Part shown: piece by piece, positions 43,879 through 52,098 of the stretch
How positions within the stretch are numbered: the first letter of the stretch is position 1
How the letters are laid out: each line of letters starts with the position of its first letter
Assembly: GCA_902788275.1 (NCBI GenBank)
Contig: CADAJV010000020.1
Location: 1 to 58,745, forward strand
Reading direction: 5' to 3'
DNA from: an uncultured Bacteroidales bacterium
GTDB taxonomy: Bacteria > Bacteroidota > Bacteroidia > Bacteroidales > Bacteroidaceae
Length of the DNA stretch: 58,745 bases
Translations under genes and position numbers: made by a program
Notes under the pieces: model-generated
Told to the model about the DNA's origin: nothing
Database searches by the model: none
Seen by the model: only the letters and a program-made list of their open reading frames with translations

Positions 43879-43972
43879 TAACGCCTGACAGCAAAAAGCA
43901 GAACAATGCACATACCTGCCATATATAATAATGTAAGGACACTGGCTTGCGCTGCCTTGCTGTCAGGCGTTA
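43879..43972 (+). promoter_or_regulatory. 16-bp perfect inverted repeat enclosing the start of the substrate-binding lipoprotein gene
   Basis: TAACGCCTGACAGCAA at 43879-43894 and its exact reverse complement at 43957-43972 pair across 62 nt. The ATG at 43906 lies in the loop and the right arm lies in signal-peptide codons 18-23. In mRNA this could mask the start region or act as an early terminator-like structure. Confidence 0.6.
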
Positions 43973-44895
43973 TCTTTTCCGCCGTTTCATGTCGTGACAG
44001 CAGTGCCCCAACCACACCTCAGCCTTCTGCACCAGACAGTACGGCACTACGCATAGCTCTCTATCCGTCAATCGACGCGCTGCCCTTTGCCCTGGCCAAC
44101 GACTGGGGCATATTCGATTCCCTTGGAGTACGGGCAGAGCTGGCAGTTTTTCGCTCACAGATGGATGCCGAGAAAGCCCTTGCTGACGGTAAGGCTGATG
44201 CTGTCCTTACCGACATGTTCAGGGTAGGGTGGTGGCAGTGGCGGGGTCGCCCCATGCGATACTCCTTTACCACTAATCGTCAGCTCTACATCGTGCCCAA
44301 TAAGATACTGCGTATCACTCGCCCAGACCAGCTTGACGACCGCATGATAGCATGCACACGCCATTCGCTGGAAGACTTTTACACAGACCGCCTAATAGCC
44401 AAGATAAAAAACCGCAAGGGCCAGATATTGCGTCCGCAGATAAACAGCGTGGAGCTGCGCCTGAGCATGTTGCAGGCCGGTCAGTTGGACGCAGCAGTGC
44501 TGGGCACACTGCAAGCCCTCAAGGCACGCGCAGAGGGCTATCCTTCGCTTAAAGACTCCTCCAGTCTAGAGGACTGTCGGCGTTATGCCGGAGTGGCATT
44601 CAACACTAATTCCCTAAAATCCAAGGGCCAAAAGCTTGCCAAACTGCGCACAGCCTACGACATAGCTGTCAGACGGTTGCAGTTGCGTGGAGAAATGCCC
44701 CAGATAGACAGTCAGACGCGTGCCTCTCTATTTCTGAACGGCATCGATAGCACTATAAACGTCAAATTAGACATTTCGCTGACATCATCTCCCGATGCTG
44801 CCCTATGTCCAGTGGTGGCTCAATGGCTTAACACCCGTAATGCAACCAAAAACTACACAGCCGACACACTGCTGATACAGTCATATAGGGAGTAA
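43906..44895 (+). CDS. ABC transporter substrate-binding lipoprotein, NMT1/SsuA-like (329 aa)
   Basis: The signal peptide ends in a lipobox (AVSC near residue 29). The mature part has the periplasmic binding fold of the NMT1/THI5/SsuA type: LRIALYPSIDALPFALANDWGIFDSLG, then FRSQMDAEKALADGKADAVLTDMF, ITRPDQLDDRMIACTRHSLEDFYTD, and LSMLQAGQLDAAVLGTLQA. The substrate cannot be told from sequence; relatives bind thiamine precursors, sulfonates or nitrate. No permease or ATPase gene follows, so partners lie elsewhere or it works alone. A long-range inverted repeat covers its start. It is 57 bp downstream of pgk. Confidence 0.72.
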   Translation: MHIPAIYNNVRTLACAALLSGVIFSAVSCRDSSAPTTPQPSAPDSTALRIALYPSIDALPFALANDWGIFDSLGVRAELAVFRSQMDAEKALADGKADAVLTDMFRVGWWQWRGRPMRYSFTTNRQLYIVPNKILRITRPDQLDDRMIACTRHSLEDFYTDRLIAKIKNRKGQILRPQINSVELRLSMLQAGQLDAAVLGTLQALKARAEGYPSLKDSSSLEDCRRYAGVAFNTNSLKSKGQKLAKLRTAYDIAVRRLQLRGEMPQIDSQTRASLFLNGIDSTINVKLDISLTSSPDAALCPVVAQWLNTRNATKNYTADTLLIQSYRE

Positions 44896-45172
44896 AGAGG
44901 GAGTAAAATAGGAAGTTGTGCACTTCAGCGCAGAAAGTAAAAGAGCGCCCTCTTATTTTCCCCTAAAACGAGGTCCCCTTAACCCCTTAAAGGGGAGAAG
45001 AAAACAGGTTAACGAAAACGAGAACGAAAAAATCTGCGAAATCAGCACCCATCTGCGAAATTAGCGGTCGCACAGCGACTCGAAAAAACTGTGTTATCTG
45101 TGAAATATGTGTGAGAATAAATTGCCCACCTCGGGACCTCGCTAAACTTCAAACCACAAATCTCCTTCCATC

Positions 45173-47443
45173 ATGGACTCCTACTGCCAAATACTCGACC
45201 TCCTGGCAGACGGCCACCTGCTGCAAGCCATACGCCTGCAAAAAGAGCAAGTCAGTGAGCTGCAGAACTGGCCGCTCATGGACGAGCTCGTAAAGACGGA
45301 GGAGACATACACCCTAATGCTGAAATACTTCGCAGAGGGAGCAGCCGACGCTCGCCGTAGCGACATCTATGACGACGCTGTTCGTCGCACCCTTGCCATG
45401 GCCGAGAAGATAAAGCGGCAAAAGGGATTTCGCGATTCAGTCAGTACCTATTACTCTAAACTGCGTACCGTGGCGCGGCAGGGGCGCACCCTGATATACT
45501 ACAGCCGCCGACTGCAGATGCTGAGTCAGCACCAGCTGCTCAGTGACATTCTTGATGATGATAACGACGGGTTACAGGAGTCAGAGACATCAGAACGTAG
45601 TCGCGCGGCGTTAGTAGAGCAGCTGTTTGACTATGTATGGGTTGCCGGCCAGATGACCGAGGAAGAATATGAGACACTTGAGAGCCTTTTTGCTGGCAGC
45701 GTACTCACCGGCGGAGAAAAGATGTGGCTCGTCAGCAGTCTGACGCTTTCCCTGTTAAGCTACTATGACCAGCCAAAGCTGTCTCTGTTAGTCAACTTAG
45801 CCGAGAGTTACAGCAACTCAGCCCCCTCCGATGACTCCGTCATATACAGCCGTGCCATAGTCGGCATAGCTCTGGCAGCCATGTATTATCGTCGTCGATT
45901 TTCCGTGGATCACAGTATCACGCCGCTGTTAATATTTATGCCTGGCATAGGCAGCTTGATGGCAATGCTGCAGATACAGTTTCTGGTGCAGTATCAGACC
46001 CACCGCATACGTCAGACCTTCGACCACGACTTCATGTCGCTCATCAATCAGATGCGTGGCAAGATAACCGATATGGAGGAGCTGCGCAACATGTTGGAGG
46101 ATGAAGATCCGGAACTCCCCCCAGGCATTGACCCCGACGTGGTTCGCGCAATACAGTCACGACTACATCAGGCCAGCGATATGGCCCACCGTGGGCTCGA
46201 CATGATGTACCATCATTTCCGTCAGCTGAAGGCCTATCCCTTCTTCCGTGAAACACGCAACTGGCTTAAGCCGACCCAGGTGCCAACGCCCGACTTTAGC
46301 GAGACGTTGCGTAAGATGGCTCCACTCTTCGGCCTGTCGCGCATGTGCGACTCTGACAAGCACTCCATGGCTGCCACCCTCGCCTCTATGCCCCAGACAC
46401 TGGGACAGATGCTCTCGGTACAAATGCAGGAACTCGACCTTAACGACCAGTCGCCAGCCGACCAACTGAAAGAGGAACGCGCGCAAACCATCGAGAAATT
46501 TAACCTGCAGTATTCCGACATAAGCCTGATAGCCGACGTCAGTCCGTCATTAGCCTTTGCCGGCAGCTACCTGCAAGATCTCTATCGTCTTTTCCTTATT
46601 CGCATGGAGAAGGAAGAGGAGGCCAATCCTTTCAAGACAGAGCCAGATATGCTCTTCATCGACAGCCCCCTTATCCAGCCCCTGCTGTCAGCTCAGGAGG
46701 CAAAAGTTGTTATAGATTATGCCTGTCGGTGCGGCCTCCATCGCCATGCGCTCACTCTAATCAACGCTTACTTTGCCGAGGGCGCTGTTCCATCTGACAT
46801 GCTCGTCAGTCAGGCTTTCTGCTACGCCATGGTACACGACTACCAGTCAGCCGTCGAGACCTTCCGTCACTGCGAAGACCAACTGGACACCGATATGCTC
46901 ACCGTTTACGCCTCATGCCTCATGTCGGCAGGCTATCCCGATGAGGCCGTCAGGATATATGAAAAACTCAACTCTCAAACACTCGAACTTTCGAATTCTC
47001 ACCCACTGAGCCTCTATCCCTATGCCGTCGCGCTAAGTCAGACAGGCCGCTACGCCGATGCATGCAAGGCACTATACCAGGAGGACTATCAGCACCCCGA
47101 CCAGGTTAAGGTTGTTCGCCTGCTGGCATGGTGTAGCCTGCAGAAGCAGGCACAGTCAGGCTCTCACTCTACTCAGAACGAGAAAGCCCCGACTGACACA
47201 TCAGCCCTTAAAGAGTTTCAACGCCTGCTGACCATGCACCCCCTGCGTTCTGCCGACTGGCTCAATGCAGGCCATGCCGCACTCGCGGCGGGGCAGACTG
47301 GCCTGGCAATGGACTATTACCTTCGTTCAGAGGCAAAGACACTGACCGACACTGACCGTACTCTCCTCACCAGACTTGGCGTCTTACCCTTGACAGTACG
47401 CATCGTTACTGACGTGCTGGAGAAACATAACTCTCGCGAGTAA
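45173..47443 (+). CDS. TPR-containing protein (756 aa), function unknown
   Basis: I do not recognise a named function. The protein is almost entirely helical, with no signal peptide at the start. A hydrophobic pair of segments (AIVGIALAAMYYRRR and LLIFMPGIGSLMAMLQIQFLV, residues about 230-285) may be membrane-embedded or buried. Residues about 510-740 contain TPR-like helical pairs (ACRCGLHRHALTLINAYFAEG, AFCYAMVHDYQSAVETFRHCE, YPYAVALSQTGRYADACKALY, LNAGHAALAAGQTGLAMDYYL). It is preceded by a 277-bp gap with short palindromes and stands alone. Large TPR proteins of this layout are frequent in Bacteroidales and are probably scaffolds. Confidence 0.7.
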   Translation: MDSYCQILDLLADGHLLQAIRLQKEQVSELQNWPLMDELVKTEETYTLMLKYFAEGAADARRSDIYDDAVRRTLAMAEKIKRQKGFRDSVSTYYSKLRTVARQGRTLIYYSRRLQMLSQHQLLSDILDDDNDGLQESETSERSRAALVEQLFDYVWVAGQMTEEEYETLESLFAGSVLTGGEKMWLVSSLTLSLLSYYDQPKLSLLVNLAESYSNSAPSDDSVIYSRAIVGIALAAMYYRRRFSVDHSITPLLIFMPGIGSLMAMLQIQFLVQYQTHRIRQTFDHDFMSLINQMRGKITDMEELRNMLEDEDPELPPGIDPDVVRAIQSRLHQASDMAHRGLDMMYHHFRQLKAYPFFRETRNWLKPTQVPTPDFSETLRKMAPLFGLSRMCDSDKHSMAATLASMPQTLGQMLSVQMQELDLNDQSPADQLKEERAQTIEKFNLQYSDISLIADVSPSLAFAGSYLQDLYRLFLIRMEKEEEANPFKTEPDMLFIDSPLIQPLLSAQEAKVVIDYACRCGLHRHALTLINAYFAEGAVPSDMLVSQAFCYAMVHDYQSAVETFRHCEDQLDTDMLTVYASCLMSAGYPDEAVRIYEKLNSQTLELSNSHPLSLYPYAVALSQTGRYADACKALYQEDYQHPDQVKVVRLLAWCSLQKQAQSGSHSTQNEKAPTDTSALKEFQRLLTMHPLRSADWLNAGHAALAAGQTGLAMDYYLRSEAKTLTDTDRTLLTRLGVLPLTVRIVTDVLEKHNSRE

Positions 47444-47772
47444 AGTACTCCGTACAATTATAAATACGATACCTTACATAAGAAAGTGGCGGGGCTCTTT
47501 CTTGCTGATTTCAGGGGAGCGTACCAATGATGTCGTTTTTTGCATTTATTAGTGGATATATTCCTTTTAGGCGCCTGCTCGCATCACCGATCGTAATAAC
47601 GAGATGGTAGTGATAGGATGGAAAACATGAAGTAGAAATCTTTGTTGGCGCTGATAATATATGCATTGGTGTGTTAAAAGAGATACTTGATGGAAAGGAA
47701 CTGCATTGAACCACTCTTCTTGAAAGATAGATATAGGCAAGATAAACATATTTATGTAAATTATTTAAATCT
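47444..47772. other. Intergenic stretch with no supported gene
   Basis: A weak hairpin (AAGAAAG/CTTTCTT, about 47481-47504) follows the TPR gene. An open stretch at 47626-47709 encodes HEVEIFVGADNICIGVLKE and ends at a stop, without a start codon; it might be a gene remnant. Nothing else is seen. Confidence 0.3.
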
Positions 47773-48018
47773 ATGGCAAAGAAATCTAAATCCGTAAGGT
47801 CTAATGCTTTCGATAATGACGAATCTGTACGAGAGCAAATTAAAGAGGTGATAGAAGAAGCTCTGTATAGAACACCCTGTTGTGCTAATTGTGGTTCAAG
47901 CAATACCATGGGCGACGAGGATGGCTATATCACGTGTTCCGACTGTGGCTATGGGTGGAATCTGCTGGAGGACTACAATTTGCCCACGGACATGCTTTAC
48001 GATGATGACGTAGAGTAG
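47773..48018 (+). CDS. Small zinc-ribbon protein (81 aa)
   Basis: CANCGS (residues about 38-43) and CSDCG (about 55-59) form a four-cysteine zinc ribbon. The flanks are acidic (DNDESVREQIKEVIEEAL; DMLYDDDVE). No signal peptide is seen. The lysine-rich N-terminus (MAKKSKSVRSN) suggests a nucleic-acid or protein contact, but I do not recognise a function. The codon pattern is regular and the gene is free-standing with no overlapping alternative. Confidence 0.6.
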   Translation: MAKKSKSVRSNAFDNDESVREQIKEVIEEALYRTPCCANCGSSNTMGDEDGYITCSDCGYGWNLLEDYNLPTDMLYDDDVE

Positions 48019-48075
48019 TAGGGGCACCAGCATAAATCTGTGTTGAGAGTACGTTAAGAAAACAAAGAAAAACCC

Positions 48076-48189
48076 TTATATGTGCTGCATGCTCTGCGAG
48101 CATTGATTAATCGGACTGTCGCTGTCGTGTGAGCAGGCCATGAGCATTATAGCCCCAACGGCTGCAAGACAAAAGTTTTTGTAATTCAT
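48076..48189 (-). CDS. Possible tiny lipoprotein or lipoprotein remnant (37 aa)
   Basis: The minus strand encodes a signal-like start (MNYKNFCLAAVGAIMLMAC) with lipobox LMAC at residues 16-19, then SHDSDSPINQCSQSMQHI and a stop. Acidic residues after the cysteine are typical of Bacteroidales lipoproteins. The mature part is only 19 residues, so it may be a genuine micro-lipoprotein or the head of a deleted gene. It lies in an otherwise empty 373-bp stretch between the zinc-ribbon gene and the tRNA terminator. Confidence 0.4.
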   Translation of the reverse strand: MNYKNFCLAAVGAIMLMACSHDSDSPINQCSQSMQHI

Positions 48190-48391
48190 TGTGACGGCTG
48201 TATTTGTGAAGTAAAGATGTTAATACTCTTATGGCATGGCAAAGTTAGGCTTGTAATTCCATATATACAATTTTATCGACAGAATCATTACTATCTTTTT
48301 CTTTTGTCAGTTTCCCTTTGCTTTCCATCACTTCTACTAATGATGACTTCCAAACTCACTATTGCTTTGAACGCCTTTTTGCATTAGGGAC

Positions 48392-48420
48392 AAAAAAAGG
48401 AGCGATTGGTGATCGCTCCT
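48392..48420 (-). terminator. Rho-independent terminator of the tRNA-Arg transcript
   Basis: On the minus strand the stem AGGAGCGAT/ATCGCTCCT (loop CACCA) is followed by seven T. It begins 3 bases beyond the tRNA 3' end. Confidence 0.85.
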
Positions 48421-48422
48421 CG

Positions 48423-48496
48423 TGATTCGGCTGGGATTCGAACCCAGGGCCCACAGCTTAGAAGGCTGTTGCTCTATCCAGCTGAGCTACCGAACC
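48423..48496 (-). tRNA. tRNA-Arg (anticodon TCT)
   Basis: The 74-nt minus-strand sequence folds as a cloverleaf: acceptor GGTTCGG/CCGAATC, D arm GCTC..GAGC, anticodon stem CAGCC/GGCTG-type with loop CTTCTAA giving anticodon TCT (reads AGA/AGG), T arm CTGGG/CCCAG with loop TTCGAAT. The CCA end is not encoded. A promoter lies directly upstream and a terminator directly downstream, so it is a single-gene unit. Confidence 0.95.
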
Positions 48497-48521
48497 GATG
48501 ATTAAGTGCCTTTAGCGGCTG

Positions 48522-48590
48522 CAAAATTACGGGATTATTCTGAAATTGCCAAATATATTTGGTTTTTCTCTTATTTATTTCGTAACTTCG
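48522..48590. promoter_or_regulatory. Divergent promoter pair with a shared palindromic -33 site
   Basis: For the tRNA (minus strand) TTTG (48550-48553) and TAATTTTG (48522-48529) are 20 bp apart, matching the Bacteroidetes consensus. For the deiminase gene (plus strand) TTTG (48558-48561) and TAACTTCG (48583-48590) are 21 bp apart. Both -33 boxes belong to the 14-bp palindrome CCAAATATATTTGG (48549-48562). Confidence 0.6.
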
Positions 48591-48622
48591 CAAATAATAA
48601 TTAGCAGATTTCTATACTAACT

Positions 48623-49750
48623 ATGGGATTATTCAGCAAACGACCTGCGGCTATACCTACCGATCTGGCAGAGTGGCCGGGAATGGATGACAATCGTATG
48701 CAGGCTGTCAACAATGCTGCTCCGGAACGTATGCTTTCGGTGATGCCTGCTGAGTGGCATCCTCAGCGTGCGGTACAACTGACATGGCCCCACGAGGATA
48801 CCGACTGGGCACCACGACTGGCTGAAGCTACTGACTGTTTCATAAGGATAGCTTATGAGATAAGTTGCGTGGAAACGGTTATTATTGTCTGCAAAGACAA
48901 AGAGGCGCTGTCGCTGTTGCTGCATCAACGTCTGCCTAAACATTGCATAGATAACATACGATTGTTGGAGTGTCCAACCAACGACACATGGGCAAGAGAC
49001 CATGGTATGCTGACAACGATGGAGGAGGGGGAGTATGTGTTGCATGATTTCAGATTCAACGGCTGGGGTGGAAAGTTTGAGTCGGAGAAGGACAACGCCA
49101 TAAGCCGCCGGCTCTATGACTCAGGATTGCTCAGGGGGCGGTATGACGACTGTCTGGATTTCGTCTTGGAAGGCGGGAGCATAGAGAGCGACGGACTGGG
49201 CACCCTGTTGACTACCAGCCAGTGCCTGCTAAACCTAAACCGCAATCCTCAGATGGGTAAGGCAGAGATTGAAGAAACGATACTTATCAGATTGAAGGCC
49301 AGGAGGTTGTTGTGGCTTGATCATGGATTCATGGTGGGCGATGACACAGATTGTCATATAGACACGTTGGCCAGGCTATGTCCTAATGACACTATAGTGT
49401 ATGTAAGGTGTGACGACCCTGCCGATGAGCACTACGAGGAGTTGCGCCTCATGGAGGAGCAGCTTAGGAGTATGATTACATTGCATGGCGAACCTTATCG
49501 GCTTTTGCCTTTGCCTATGGCACCACGTCTTTACGATGAAGAGGGTAGGCGACTGCCTGCTACATACGCCAACTATTTGGTGATTAACGGAAGGGTGCTG
49601 GTGCCGTCATACGGTGATACTGCTCTTGATGAGCAAGCGAAAGAGGTGGTAGGACGTGCCTTCCCCACTCGTAGCGTGGTGGCTGTTGACTGCCGCATAT
49701 TGGTTTGGCAGCACGGTTCGTTGCATTGCAGCACAATGCAGTATTATTAG
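48623..49750 (+). CDS. Agmatine deiminase / peptidylarginine deiminase-family enzyme (375 aa)
   Basis: The family hydrolyses the guanidino group of agmatine or related substrates to release ammonia. Active-site motifs: NDTWARDHG, FNGWGGKFE, LEGGSIESDG, GDDTDCHIDTLARL and the C-terminal QHGSLHCSTMQ with the likely nucleophile Cys369. Known agmatine deiminases have GNIHCITQQ-type ends, while this GSLHCSTMQ variant is common in Bacteroidetes. The N-terminal 35 residues (MGLFSKRPAAIPTDLAEWPG) extend beyond the core. No carbamoyl-putrescine amidohydrolase gene is adjacent, so the substrate is not certain. It is transcribed alone, divergent from the tRNA. Confidence 0.82.
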   Translation: MGLFSKRPAAIPTDLAEWPGMDDNRMQAVNNAAPERMLSVMPAEWHPQRAVQLTWPHEDTDWAPRLAEATDCFIRIAYEISCVETVIIVCKDKEALSLLLHQRLPKHCIDNIRLLECPTNDTWARDHGMLTTMEEGEYVLHDFRFNGWGGKFESEKDNAISRRLYDSGLLRGRYDDCLDFVLEGGSIESDGLGTLLTTSQCLLNLNRNPQMGKAEIEETILIRLKARRLLWLDHGFMVGDDTDCHIDTLARLCPNDTIVYVRCDDPADEHYEELRLMEEQLRSMITLHGEPYRLLPLPMAPRLYDEEGRRLPATYANYLVINGRVLVPSYGDTALDEQAKEVVGRAFPTRSVVAVDCRILVWQHGSLHCSTMQYY

Positions 49751-49887
49751 GGAGAATGCAATTCCTGAATATAGGATTAGATATAAAACCATGAATGTTT
49801 AATGTTCAGTTGACAATGTTAATGCTCAATTTTAATTGTCAATTGCCAATTTTTCCAACAAAGGGGTATTGTTTGAAAAGAAAATGT

Positions 49888-49895
49888 TAATTTTG
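49888..49895 (+). promoter_or_regulatory. Putative -7 box upstream of tig
   Basis: TAATTTTG matches TAnnTTTG, 125 bp before the tig start. TTTG occurs 12 bp upstream of it, closer than the usual 19-21 bp, so the -33 element is uncertain. Confidence 0.4.
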
Positions 49896-50020
49896 CAGAC
49901 CAAATGTAGTTTTTGCCCAGAAAATGCACTGAAAACATGAGTTTGGCCTATGTCTTGCATTGACAATACCGGCGCAACATATTTTCCCCAAAAGGCAACC
50001 ACATAATAATTTATATAATA

Positions 50021-51367
50021 ATGAACATTACACTTGAAAAGAACGAAGGTGCCGTAAGCGGCAAGTTGATTGTAAACATTGTGAAGGATGACTATGCGGA
50101 CAAGCTGACTGCATCGTTGAAGAAACTGAAGCAGAGGGCTCAGATGCCTGGATTCCGTAAGGGAATGGTGCCGATGAGTCTGATTCAGAAAATGTATGGC
50201 ACTGAGGTTAAGGCTGAGGAACTGCAAAAAGTCCTGGCTGACAGCGTGAACAACTATATAAGCGACGAGAAATTGCGTGTGCTGGGTGAGCCTATGCTGA
50301 GTGAGGACAATGAGGCTGCTGACGTGGCTGCAAAGGATGACTTTGTCTTTAAGTTTGACCTCGCTTTTGCTCCGGAGGTTTCTATCAAGCTTGACGGCCG
50401 CACTGGTGTGGACTACTATAACATTGAGGTTGATGATGAGACGGTGCAGCGCCAGATTGATGCTTTCCGTCGCCAGAACGGCCAGAATGTTGATGCCGAT
50501 GTGTTCAGCGAGGAGGATCTCGTGAAAGGTACGCTGAAGGAGAATGGCCCCATGGCTGAGCCTGTTGAAGTGAAGGATGCCTCGCTGATGCCGCGATTTT
50601 TTGTTGATGACAAGCAGAAGGCTCTCTTTAAGGGTGCCAAGAAGGGTGCAGATATTGTCTTTACCCCCAGCAAGGCTTATGAAGGTCGTGTAGCTGAAAT
50701 GGCATCGCTGCTTAAACTTGACAAGGAGGAGGCCGAGAAGCACAACGGTAAGTTTACATTCCACATTGAATCGATCAGCCATTTTGAGTTGGGCGAGCTC
50801 AACGAGCAGCTGTTTACGATGATTTACCCTGATGGCAACGTAAAGACTGCTGCTGATTTTAAGGCTAAGGTCAAGGCAGATGTAGAGGCTCAGTATGCGC
50901 AGGATTCTGACTACAAGTTTATGCTGGACCTAAAAGATGTAGCCTTGAAGAAGGCTGGCAAGATTGAGCTGGCTGAGGACCTGCTGAAGAAGATGGTGCT
51001 GCAGAATGCCAAGACGGAGGATGGCCATAAGCAGATTGAGGAGCATTTCAATGAGTATCTTGATGACCTGCGTTGGAGCATGGTTCGCAACGAACTGGCC
51101 AAGTCGCTTGACGTTAAGATTGATGATGCTGCCATGATGGCTGCCTCGAAGCGCTTAATCAAGATGCAGATGGCTCAGTATGGTATCTTTAACTTCCCTG
51201 ACAGCCAGCTGGAGCAGTTTGCCCAGGAACGTCTGAAGGATGAGAAGCAGCGTGAGAATATTGCTAACAATGCTATGGATGCTGCTATCACTGAGGCTGC
51301 CAAGAAGGTTGTCAAGCTGAAGGAAAAGGCTATCTCGATTGCGGACTTCAACAAGATGTTTGAATAG
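50021..51367 (+). CDS. tig: Trigger factor
   Basis: Trigger factor is the ribosome-bound chaperone and prolyl isomerase that meets nascent chains. The ribosome-binding signature is present as GFRKGMVPMSLIQKMYG (residues about 43-60). The rest is helical and acidic, with the C-terminal chaperone arms rich in K/E/A. The 448 aa match Bacteroidetes homologues; the central FKBP-like domain is divergent (FVDDKQKALFKGAKKGADI). It lies 52 bp upstream of clpP, and tig-clpP-clpX is a widely conserved proteostasis order. Confidence 0.92.
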   Translation: MNITLEKNEGAVSGKLIVNIVKDDYADKLTASLKKLKQRAQMPGFRKGMVPMSLIQKMYGTEVKAEELQKVLADSVNNYISDEKLRVLGEPMLSEDNEAADVAAKDDFVFKFDLAFAPEVSIKLDGRTGVDYYNIEVDDETVQRQIDAFRRQNGQNVDADVFSEEDLVKGTLKENGPMAEPVEVKDASLMPRFFVDDKQKALFKGAKKGADIVFTPSKAYEGRVAEMASLLKLDKEEAEKHNGKFTFHIESISHFELGELNEQLFTMIYPDGNVKTAADFKAKVKADVEAQYAQDSDYKFMLDLKDVALKKAGKIELAEDLLKKMVLQNAKTEDGHKQIEEHFNEYLDDLRWSMVRNELAKSLDVKIDDAAMMAASKRLIKMQMAQYGIFNFPDSQLEQFAQERLKDEKQRENIANNAMDAAITEAAKKVVKLKEKAISIADFNKMFE

Positions 51368-51419
51368 GATCACGCAATGAGGTGATAAACGATTTTTTCT
51401 AACTATATCTAGTATTTAT

Positions 51420-52091
51420 ATGTATAAGACGGATTTTGAGAAATATGCTACAGGCCATCTGGGCATTAACTCGATGGTGCTTGATGATGTTGTCAAGAGT
51501 CAGAATCAGTATCTTAACCCCTACATACTGGAGGAGCGCCAACTGAATGTTACGCAGATGGATGTGTTCAGTCGCCTGATGATGGACCGTATTATTTTTC
51601 TCGGTACGCAGATTGACGACTATACGGCCAACACGCTACAGGCGCAGTTGCTGTATCTTGACTCTGTGGACCCGGATAAGGATATTTCCATCTATATTAA
51701 CAGTCCCGGCGGTTCGGTCAGTGCAGGACTGGGTATATATGACACCATGCAGTTTATTAACAGCGACGTGGCTACAATCTGCACGGGTATGGCTGCATCA
51801 ATGGCCGCTGTACTGCTGGTGAGCGGCAAAGAGGGTAAGCGTTCCAGTTTGCCGCATAGCCGCGTGATGATTCACCAGCCTCTGGGCGGTGTGCAAGGCC
51901 AGGCTTCTGACATTGAGATTACTGCCCGTGAGATCCAGAAATTGAAGCGTGAGCTTACCCAGATTATTGCCGACCATGCCCATAAGGATTATGAGATGGT
52001 GTTGGCGGACTCTGATCGCGACCACTGGATGACGGCTCAGGAGGCATTGGACTATGGGATGGTGGACCGCATCCTGGAGAAGAAGCAATAG
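51420..52091 (+). CDS. clpP: ATP-dependent Clp protease proteolytic subunit
   Basis: ClpP forms the proteolytic barrel that works with ClpX. The catalytic triad is visible: Ser127 in GMAASMAAVLL, His152 in SRVMIHQPLGG, Asp201 in DSDRDHWM; the spacing equals that of E. coli ClpP. SIYINSPGGSVSAGLGIYDTM precedes the serine. The 223-aa length includes an N-terminal extension of about 30 residues, probably partly a propeptide. The clpX start follows its stop by 7 bp. Confidence 0.95.
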   Translation: MYKTDFEKYATGHLGINSMVLDDVVKSQNQYLNPYILEERQLNVTQMDVFSRLMMDRIIFLGTQIDDYTANTLQAQLLYLDSVDPDKDISIYINSPGGSVSAGLGIYDTMQFINSDVATICTGMAASMAAVLLVSGKEGKRSSLPHSRVMIHQPLGGVQGQASDIEITAREIQKLKRELTQIIADHAHKDYEMVLADSDRDHWMTAQEALDYGMVDRILEKKQ

Positions 52092-52098
52092 TTATAAT

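Noticed and set aside
44973..45000. Short CCCCTTAAAGGGG palindrome in the gap before the TPR gene
   Set aside because: Six-base arms with no T-run or partner; similar short palindromes are common between genes in this phylum and nothing ties it to a function.
47626..47709. Short plus-strand stretch encoding HEVEIFVGADNICIGVLKE and ending in a stop
   Set aside because: No start codon and a stop directly upstream in frame; too short to call a pseudogene without a homologue.
47511..47909. 132-codon minus-strand frame across the zinc-ribbon gene
   Set aside because: It overlaps the better-supported plus-strand zinc-ribbon gene and has no recognisable feature.
49832..50782. 316-codon minus-strand frame
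   Set aside because: It lies opposite tig, whose family signatures are clear; the reverse frame has no domain.
52054..52098. Upstream in-frame ATG for clpX
   Set aside because: It would overlap clpP and add residues absent from the family; the zinc domain begins just after the ATG at 52099.
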